A DNA stretch of 13,332 bases from an uncultured Victivallaceae bacterium. Lineage in GTDB: Bacteria; Verrucomicrobiota; Lentisphaeria; Victivallales; Victivallaceae. Shown here one piece after another: positions 10,201 through 13,332 of this stretch (position 1 is its first letter; every line of letters begins with the position of its first letter). The DNA is taken from NCBI GenBank assembly GCA_934663655.1, contig CAKUKT010000037.1:1-13332 (forward strand). Reading direction: 5' to 3'. The position numbers and the translations under genes were made by a program. The notes beneath the pieces are model-generated. The model had not been told where the DNA came from. It did no database searches and worked only from the letters and a program-made list of their open reading frames with translations.

Positions 10201-10450
10201 GTTGTTCGGGCAGCAGCGCCGGAAGCAGGGACTCCAGAAAGTCGGCGGGAAACGGGGTTTCGAGATTGGCGGCGATGCCGACTCCTTCCGGACGTCCGAG
10301 ATATTGCGTCAGCCAGGCGGCGGTGCCGTGGGTCTGGACAACAACGATTTCCGGCCTCAGCGGATCCGCGACGGGATGGCGGTAAATCTCGCATTCGAAA
10401 CGTTCGGCGAGCTTCTCCATCCGGTTGCTGGAAAACAGTCTGAACGCCAC
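7235..10450 (-). CDS. recC: RecC, exodeoxyribonuclease V gamma subunit (Chi-reading scaffold)
   Basis: RecC is the scaffold of RecBCD. It splits the duplex with a pin, carries helicase- and nuclease-like folds that have lost catalysis, and reads Chi in its channel. This 1071-aa protein (E. coli 1122) aligns along its length. Landmarks are the N-terminal FSSNR, VVVQTHGTAAWL (36-47) with GIAANLETPFP (58-68), FGISSMSKNFLHL (212-224) running to LNPC, CHGPRREIEVLHD (348-360), the paired ISDR (405-408) and IRWGVD (468-473), and the segment LVPMRSVPSQVVALLGLSEG (629-648) with GERSRAAEDRYLLLEAM (668-684). The start is a GTG (10450-10448), with AGGGG about 8 bases upstream. The stop of the HAD gene lies 21 bp upstream and the 3' end overlaps recB by 4 bp. 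No active Walker A or nuclease triad is expected, and none is seen. Several residues matching E. coli Chi contacts are replaced (see findings). Confidence 0.94.
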   Translation of the reverse strand: MAFRLFSSNRMEKLAERFECEIYRHPVADPLRPEIVVVQTHGTAAWLTQYLGRPEGVGIAANLETPFPADFLESLLPALLPEQLRKKFFEDAPFFPAPVTAWRIHRLLRDHPEAFPELKLSGTGLGGAQPDEARLRRFSLCVAELFEQYRIFRPELLLGWDRNHDDPADNWQRRLYLELLSEGHLGREFYFDAALRGTPARPELLPERVTLFGISSMSKNFLHLFNALSRHIDVNLFYLNPCAEYWSGVLSRRERGRLDDTGDDDDAFAGNPVLAELGAQGREFFENTLDVIGRSGLPGEEEFVHCDPEQPSLLETFQEDILTLRDRSGEAAGDRDFTDDRSLRINCCHGPRREIEVLHDQLLRAAAELSLEPRDMLVMAPDINEYAELIDAVFGSGPFAGNYTISDRKLGAVSRCAATLIEVLKLARCRCGASEILSIITSSPVRARFDFGEEETARIAAFIDDAAIRWGVDGSTRREFCGLEFDEYSWNEGLDRLLVGYAAGDEAPGFDPVPSRSAEGEEALLLGDFIALVRRLFQWRSQLRTPRPPEQWSELLREIADNLFPVSSDYARERELLDRAIGGFAAGAAAAGFTAPLPVETVIEEIERAAETVFGGLSFMRGKLTFCSLVPMRSVPSQVVALLGLSEGKFPRQDIPVDFTLLKRRLPGERSRAAEDRYLLLEAMLSARRRLLIFYSGNQDVSGRQTPPAPPLGEVIDYLTRGMGFQVTRQHLQAFDPDYFTGAHGDYFSYSRENFTAAAALTGHRDLPLPPRRPKLPEPELPTELTLDEVESFFISPCRAFLRRHSDWNGTPFRRGALDDSEPFELDYRTRETVRENAIFGGDPDALFRGLAAGRKLPCGQMGGALFREEWTKTTRLPEEVWEKFRSGTRLVLSTLVGGTLISGAITGSENAGSQFFHRFHDVTPSSLIRLRLRHLLLTVQRGAPLCEPSLALFISRGGRISLRTLEPVEVENARSELLELLELYHRGQSSPLPFFPESSFQAVTAAGDPVAAAIKAFTQPPFGTERLPEAQLPEVKSFFSVEDFGDELFAGEFLDTARCIYRPFIREVQP
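7236..7251 (-). promoter_or_regulatory. Shine-Dalgarno and ATGA start-stop overlap fixing the recB start
   Basis: On the minus strand, GGGAGG (7251-7246) lies seven bases before ATG (7238-7236), and that ATG overlaps the TGA of recC (7237-7235). The site sits inside the last codons of recC. It argues against the longer in-frame start at 7274, which would add 12 residues unlike the family. Confidence 0.8.
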
Positions 10451-10471
10451 GGCCTCTACCCCTGCTGATCT

Positions 10472-11035
10472 TTACAATCCGGCGGCAAGTTCCGCGGCCA
10501 TCCGGTCGGCGGATTCAAAACGCACCGCCCGCCAGCCCCGCTCCGTCGCCGCGGCAATCAGCTCCGGACGATCGTCAAAATAACGCAGCGGACGGCCATA
10601 GAGGTTTTCGAAGCGCGCGAACATCGCCTCTCCGGGCTTCAACGCTCCCGCGTCGAAACTGTAAACTCCCTCCGGAACCGCCAGCGCCCCCGGGAACATC
10701 TCCCGAACCTGCGCCAGATGGCTCACCGAGATGTCGGAAAAGAATACCGGCTGAATCCCGCGCGCCGGGAGCGAGAGTACCAGTTCCGACATTCCCGGCA
10801 TGGGCTCGATCAGGATCGCCCGGAAGGCATTCCGCAGCTCCTTTTCGGTGAAGCGGCCGCCGCAGGCGGCGGAGGCGCGGAACATGAACTCCGCTTCACC
10901 GAGTTTTCCGCTTTCAAAATCCAGCGTTGCCCGCAGCAGTTCCGGAGGAGCTTCGTTCAATCCGAGCGTGGTAAGTGCGCGGCGCGGTTCGATCCGGATG
11001 CAGACGTTGCCGATATCAAGTGCGATGAATTTCAT
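10472..11035 (-). CDS. HAD-superfamily phosphatase-like protein (YihX-type)
   Basis: A 187-aa haloacid-dehalogenase-fold hydrolase, presumably a cytoplasmic phosphatase on a small phosphorylated substrate. Motif I is FIALDIGNV, with nucleophile Asp7 and Gly9 where most HADs have a second Asp. The same D-x-G-N-V form occurs in the E. coli YihX (glucose-1-phosphatase) group, so it is not a defect. Motif II is FFSDIS (Ser100), motif III the Lys of ALKPGE (Lys133), and motif IV YFDDRPE (Asp154/Asp155). The region between about 15 and 85 would be the small helical cap of subfamily IA. The ATG at 11035 follows AGAGGA by 8 bases. It is the first gene of the minus-strand run, and recC starts 21 bp after its stop, so it is almost certainly co-transcribed with recCBD. 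The substrate cannot be read from the sequence; a link to DNA repair is only suggested by position. Confidence 0.85.
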   Translation of the reverse strand: MKFIALDIGNVCIRIEPRRALTTLGLNEAPPELLRATLDFESGKLGEAEFMFRASAACGGRFTEKELRNAFRAILIEPMPGMSELVLSLPARGIQPVFFSDISVSHLAQVREMFPGALAVPEGVYSFDAGALKPGEAMFARFENLYGRPLRYFDDRPELIAAATERGWRAVRFESADRMAAELAAGL

Positions 11036-11045
11036 CGGAAGAATC

Positions 11046-11062
11046 CTCTATTGAGCTCTATT
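11046..11062. repeat. Two CTCTATT direct repeats, one helical turn apart
   Basis: CTCTATT occurs at 11046-11052 and 11056-11062, a 10-bp period just upstream of the HAD gene start. On the minus strand this reads AATAGAG twice. The proximal copy overlaps the AGAGGA ribosome binding site, so a protein bound here could block translation or elongation. It could also be chance. Confidence 0.3.
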
Positions 11063-11115
11063 CAATGTGATTTCAATCCTGGCGACTGTGTTCCGCTCCG
11101 ATTCCGCTGCCCCCG

Positions 11116-11136
11116 CGGATATCCGGTGCCGGCACC
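11116..11136. repeat. Adjacent perfect palindromes in the HAD-recCBD leader
   Basis: CGGATATCCG (11116-11125) is a perfect 10-bp palindrome. It abuts GGTGCCGGCACC (11125-11136), a perfect 12-bp palindrome. They fall about 10-30 bases downstream of the predicted minus-strand transcription start, a position where operators are common. As RNA the second could form only a very tight hairpin, so a dimeric DNA-binding protein is the likelier reader, if it has any function. Confidence 0.35.
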
Positions 11137-11152
11137 ATCCCCCCAACCGGGT

Positions 11153-11180
11153 AATTTAACGCTCCCCACTTAAAAGTCAA
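11153..11180 (-). promoter_or_regulatory. Predicted sigma70-type promoter of the HAD-recCBD operon
   Basis: On the minus strand TTGACT (11180-11175) matches the -35 consensus at 5/6 positions. It is followed after 16 bp by TAAATT (11158-11153), a 4/6 match to the -10. Transcription would begin near 11146, giving a leader of about 110 bases before the HAD start at 11035. It is the best candidate on this strand in the divergent region. No transcript evidence is available. Confidence 0.5.
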
Positions 11181-11201
11181 CATCCGGAACCATTATCACG
11201 G

Positions 11202-11260
11202 AAAAAAATTCAGATTTTTTTGTTATTGAATTTGACAAGAGAACAAAGAGGTACTATACT
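11202..11260 (+). promoter_or_regulatory. Strong sigma70-type promoter with UP-like A/T tracts, driving nanA
   Basis: TTGACA (11232-11237) is a perfect -35. It is separated by the ideal 17 bp from TATACT (11255-11260), a 5/6 match to the -10, giving a start near 11267. Directly upstream lie seven A (11202-11208) and seven T (11215-11221) around TTCAGA, at roughly -46 to -65, where an UP element binds the RNA polymerase alpha subunits. The leader would be about 109 bases. This is the clearest promoter in the window. Confidence 0.8.
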
Positions 11261-11269
11261 AAGCAAGTG

Positions 11270-11289
11270 TTATATATTACTATATATAA
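11270..11289. promoter_or_regulatory. AT-rich inverted repeat, candidate nanA operator
   Basis: TTATATA (11270-11276) and TATATAA (11283-11289) form a perfect inverted repeat with a 6-base spacer (TTACTA). It covers about +4 to +23 of the predicted nanA transcript, a typical site for a repressor that blocks initiation. Sialic acid genes are often controlled by GntR- or RpiR-family repressors. No regulator gene lies in the window, so the cognate protein is unknown. Confidence 0.45.
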
Positions 11290-11375
11290 TGATGCTCACC
11301 ATGCCGCTCCTCCCGACCGCCGAATCGGGGCGGGCAGCGCATAGAAATGATTTACGGCAAAACAAGAGGGAAAAA

Positions 11376-12269
11376 ATGAAAATCGAAAAACTGTCCGGGC
11401 TTATCGCCGCGCCGCACACTCCGTTTGATAAAAACGGAGAAATCGCTTATGACATGATCCCCCGCATCGTCGAGCATCTGCTCAACTCCGGGGTGGTCGG
11501 CGCCTACGTGAGCGGCACCACCGGTGAGGGTGTCTCCTGCAGCGTCGAGGAACGTATCCGCGTGATGGACACCTGGCACCGCGCTTCCGCCGGAAGACTC
11601 AAACTGATCATCCACATCGGCGCGCTCTCGATCGCCGACGTCCGGACGCTCGGTCGTCACGCGAACGAACTCGGCGATGTGATGGTCTCGGTGGTGCCGG
11701 CCAACTATTACAAACCGGCCAACGTGCCGGCGCTGGTCGAGTTCTGCCGGGTCGCCGCCGCCTCCGCGCCGGATTGCCCGTTCTACTACTACCACAGCAT
11801 CATGTCCAACATCCACCTGTCGATGCGCGACTTCCTGATTCAGGCCGACGGAGTGATTCCCAACCTTGCCGGAATCAAGTTCAACAGCCAGGATCTCTAC
11901 GAATATCAGAACTGTCTCAATGCTCTGGACGGCAAATATGATATCGTTTACGGCGTTGATGAGTTTTTCGCCGGTGCGCTCGCACTCGGCGCCAAGGCGC
12001 TGATCGGCAGCACCTACAACTACGCCGCGCCGCTCTACCGGCAGATCTGGGACGACTTCGAAGCCGACCGCAAGGACGCGGTGCTCGCCGGTATGAAAAA
12101 GGTCTGCCTGCTGGTCGATCAACTGGTCAAGCACGGCGGCATCGCCGGCGGCAAAGCTTTCATGCTCGCCCACGGACTTGACCTCGGCGACGTGCGGCCG
12201 CCGCTCACTCCGCTGTCGGATGCGGCTAAGCGCGAAATCGTCGAAACCTACCACAAGGTGATGGGATAA
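11376..12269 (+). CDS. nanA: N-acetylneuraminate lyase (sialic acid aldolase)
   Basis: NanA cleaves N-acetylneuraminate to N-acetylmannosamine and pyruvate through a Schiff base, the first cytoplasmic step of sialic acid catabolism. The 297-aa protein is a typical DHDPS/NAL-family TIM barrel of normal length. It has GTTGEG (47-52) for the pyruvate carboxylate, catalytic Tyr139 in FYYYHS and the Schiff-base Lys168 in GIKFNS. Asp195-Glu196 in GVDEFF and Ser212 in GSTYNY correspond to E. coli NanA residues that hold the sialic acid side chain. These favour a lyase over dihydrodipicolinate synthase. The YYYH and GIKF context resembles the vertebrate-type/NPL branch more than E. coli NanA. The ATG at 11376 is chosen because AGAGGG sits 5 bases upstream and the protein begins where the family does. 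In-frame ATGs at 11220 and 11289/11292 lie in or just after the promoter and have no ribosome binding site. Transport and regulator genes are not adjacent. Confidence 0.92.
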   Translation: MKIEKLSGLIAAPHTPFDKNGEIAYDMIPRIVEHLLNSGVVGAYVSGTTGEGVSCSVEERIRVMDTWHRASAGRLKLIIHIGALSIADVRTLGRHANELGDVMVSVVPANYYKPANVPALVEFCRVAAASAPDCPFYYYHSIMSNIHLSMRDFLIQADGVIPNLAGIKFNSQDLYEYQNCLNALDGKYDIVYGVDEFFAGALALGAKALIGSTYNYAAPLYRQIWDDFEADRKDAVLAGMKKVCLLVDQLVKHGGIAGGKAFMLAHGLDLGDVRPPLTPLSDAAKREIVETYHKVMG

Positions 12270-12293
12270 TCGATAAGATCATCCCGTAAAAGT

Positions 12294-12323
12294 CCGGAGC
12301 GGCGGTTTACCGCCGCATTCCGG
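12294..12323. terminator. GC-rich hairpin just after nanA
   Basis: GCGGCGG (12299-12305) pairs with CCGCCGC (12310-12316) around TTTA, and flanking CCGGA (12294-12298) and TCCGG (12319-12323) can extend the stem across a 2-base bulge. It starts about 25 bases after the nanA stop. No U-tract follows it, so alone it may act as a 3' stabilising structure or pause rather than a full intrinsic terminator. Confidence 0.5.
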
Positions 12324-12332
12324 TCCGGAAAT

Positions 12333-12378
12333 CAAAACCGCGGTGACATCCGCTCATGTCGATGTCACCGCGGTTTTG
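12333..12378. terminator. Bidirectional intrinsic terminator between convergent nanA and GH35 gene
   Basis: An 18-bp perfect stem (12333-12350 with 12361-12378) closes a 10-base loop. Each arm has the GC core ACCGCGGT and ends in AAAA/TTTT, so the transcript from either strand has a GC stem finishing in four U. Its place between two converging genes, 64 bp after nanA and 19 bp after the GH35 stop, fits shared termination. Confidence 0.85.
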
Positions 12379-12396
12379 CGTTGTGCTGACCGGCAG

Positions 12397-13332
12397 TCAG
12401 ATCTGCATCAGCATCCGGGGGCCGAAGTCGCGCTTGTCCTGAGAGAGAACCACCGCTTTCCGAATCCCCTCCACATCAAAGACTATCAGCTGGTTTTCCC
12501 CGCGTTTGAGCAGCGGAGCCGGCACGTAAAGAGTTCGCTGCGGCCCGATCTGCCAGTAGCGGCCGAGGTTGACCCCGTTGAGGAAAATGCAGCCCCGGCT
12601 TCCCTCCGGAACCTTGAGGAAGGTGTCGCACGGTTCGTCCACAGTGAAACTTCCCCGGTAAAATGCGGGAACCGGAGGCAGCGCGTCCCCGTCAAGCCGG
12701 CGGAACACGAGCCGACTGAGATCGTCGAGCGGCAGCGGCCAGATCTCCCAGCCGAAAAGCTTGATGAGATTGTTTGCCCTCACTCCGGTCAGCCCCTTGC
12801 GTTCCTCCTCCATGTCCGGACCGAAATTGCTCCTGCCCATATTTTCGACCAGAATGTCGAGCTGTCCACCCTCCGGAGGTACCGAGATCTGGCAGGAGCA
12901 GGGGGGCAGGTTCCGGTCGGCGATTCCGGCGATGCGGCGGTTGTTGAGGATAATGGCCCGGTCACGGAGATGTTCGAGCCGGATCGAGTGGACGCCGGGG
13001 GGCAGGTCCGGAGTCGTCCGGTAGAGAATAAAACCGTAATTCTGACCGTAACGTTCCATGGTCTCCGGCGCGGCGGCGCGAACCGGGGTTGAAAGCATCG
13101 GCAGCGCCTCGTCGAGCGTGATTACTTCGTCGAGCCGGATCTCTCCGTAAGCGCGGCGGGGCAGACGCCGGGGCGTTCCGGTCGGCGCATCGGGATAAAA
13201 CCGTTTGATCTCCTCCTGAATCGCAAAATATTTCGGGGTCGGATCGCCCTCCTCGTTCAATGCCGCGTCGACGTCGTAGGTTGAGAGCATCGGCAGATAA
13301 CGGCCTTCGGAGATGCTGGCGCCGTTCATGAA
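12397..13332 (-). CDS. GH35 beta-galactosidase, C-terminal part; 5' end beyond window
   Basis: Glycoside hydrolase family 35 enzymes release terminal beta-linked galactose. Only the last 311 residues are visible, and the frame runs open through the right edge. The first visible residues, FMNGAS, followed by YDVDAALNEEGD and PKYFAIQEEIKRF, match the end of the GH35 TIM barrel, as in human GLB1 (NGAN...YDYDAPLSEAGD). The Met at 13329 is therefore internal, not a start. The rest is the C-terminal beta-sandwich region: DRAIILNN (about 123-130), LVENMGRSNFGP (160-171), and near the end NGVNLGRYWQIGPQ (251-264) with TLYVP and GENQLIVFD, a hallmark of the family. The catalytic glutamates and any signal peptide lie off the edge, so activity and location cannot be judged. 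It converges on nanA across the shared terminator. The true substrate may be another beta-galactoside, as the family is broad. Confidence 0.9.
   Translation of the reverse strand, partial: FMNGASISEGRYLPMLSTYDVDAALNEEGDPTPKYFAIQEEIKRFYPDAPTGTPRRLPRRAYGEIRLDEVITLDEALPMLSTPVRAAAPETMERYGQNYGFILYRTTPDLPPGVHSIRLEHLRDRAIILNNRRIAGIADRNLPPCSCQISVPPEGGQLDILVENMGRSNFGPDMEEERKGLTGVRANNLIKLFGWEIWPLPLDDLSRLVFRRLDGDALPPVPAFYRGSFTVDEPCDTFLKVPEGSRGCIFLNGVNLGRYWQIGPQRTLYVPAPLLKRGENQLIVFDVEGIRKAVVLSQDKRDFGPRMLMQI

Larger units (their letters stand above)
11036..11375. other. Divergent intergenic region between the HAD-recCBD operon and nanA
   Basis: These 340 bp separate two divergent units. The left half (11036-11150) is the probable leader of the HAD-recCBD transcript, with a short direct repeat and two palindromes. 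The middle (11153-11260) holds both promoters, about 50 bp apart between their -35 boxes. The right part (11267-11375) is the nanA leader, with an AT-rich inverted repeat and a GC-rich stretch that could fold weakly (CCCGA 11312-11316 with TCGGG 11325-11329). I see no convincing small gene or known riboswitch here. Confidence 0.7.

Noticed and set aside
10993..11020. Loss of the second motif I aspartate in the HAD protein (Gly9) as an inactivating change
   Set aside because: The D-x-G-N-V form is normal in the YihX group, and the nucleophile Asp, Ser, Lys and DD motifs are all present.
11202..11221. A7-TTCAGA-T7 as an intrinsic terminator
   Set aside because: The stem would be only A-T pairs with no GC core, and it sits exactly where an UP element is expected for the nanA promoter.
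11220..11375. Longer nanA starting at 11220 or at ATG pair 11289/11292
   Set aside because: 11220 lies upstream of the -35 box, so it would not be in the transcript. 11289/11292 have no Shine-Dalgarno sequence, and the added residues do not look like the family. AGAGGG-5-ATG at 11376 is much better.
11352..12254. 300-codon minus-strand frame opposite nanA
   Set aside because: Antisense to a gene with every expected NAL catalytic residue; its translation resembles no protein I know.
12343..13092. 249-codon plus-strand frame opposite the GH35 gene
   Set aside because: It starts inside the terminator hairpin and is antisense to a clear GH35 C-terminus.
1..13332. A hidden novel defence system, CRISPR array, prophage or mobile element
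   Set aside because: Every long coding stretch is explained by known families. There are no regularly spaced repeats, transposase or integrase motifs, target-site duplications or tRNA-like ends. RecBCD itself is a known anti-phage and repair complex.

Overview
The window is a compact, GC-rich bacterial chromosome segment. It holds seven protein-coding genes, two of them cut by the window edges. I see no RNA genes, CRISPR arrays or insertion sequences. A lipid A modification enzyme (ArnA) points to a Gram-negative cell with an outer membrane. RecBCD is also present, together with a sialic acid lyase and a GH35 beta-galactosidase, which would suit a host- or mucus-associated glycan user. Placement near Lentisphaerota (Victivallis-like gut bacteria) or another PVC lineage is a guess from overall character, not something shown by a marker gene.

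Layout. Positions 1-11035 carry five genes, all on the minus strand. In transcription order they are a HAD-family phosphatase (11035-10472), recC (10450-7235), recB (7238-3774), recD (3777-1927) and, after a 61-bp AT-rich gap, arnA (1865 to beyond position 1). recC/recB and recB/recD each overlap by the four bases ATGA, so the nuclease-helicase subunits are probably translationally coupled and made in step. A 340-bp divergent intergenic region (11036-11375) follows. It holds a credible minus-strand promoter for the HAD-recCBD operon. It also holds a near-consensus plus-strand sigma70-type promoter with an A/T-tract upstream and an AT-rich inverted repeat just after the predicted start of transcription. 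That promoter drives nanA (11376-12269, plus strand). nanA converges on the 3' end of a GH35 beta-galactosidase (minus strand, entering from the right edge). Between them lie two tandem hairpins, the second an 18-bp perfect stem that can terminate transcription both ways.

How the genes work together. HAD-recCBD is a DNA repair, recombination and phage-DNA-degradation operon led by a small phosphatase of unknown substrate. ArnA supplies 4-formamido-arabinose for lipid A modification and resistance to cationic peptides. NanA and the beta-galactosidase could act on terminal sialic acid and the galactose beneath it in host glycans, although they are transcribed separately.

I do not see an undescribed multi-gene system here. 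The points most worth a second look are the loss of the key arginine, or a frameshift, at the extreme visible end of ArnA; divergence of RecC residues that read Chi in E. coli; and the regulated-looking nanA promoter. The long open frames on the plus strand opposite arnA, recB, recC and recD are antisense shadows of GC-rich genes.
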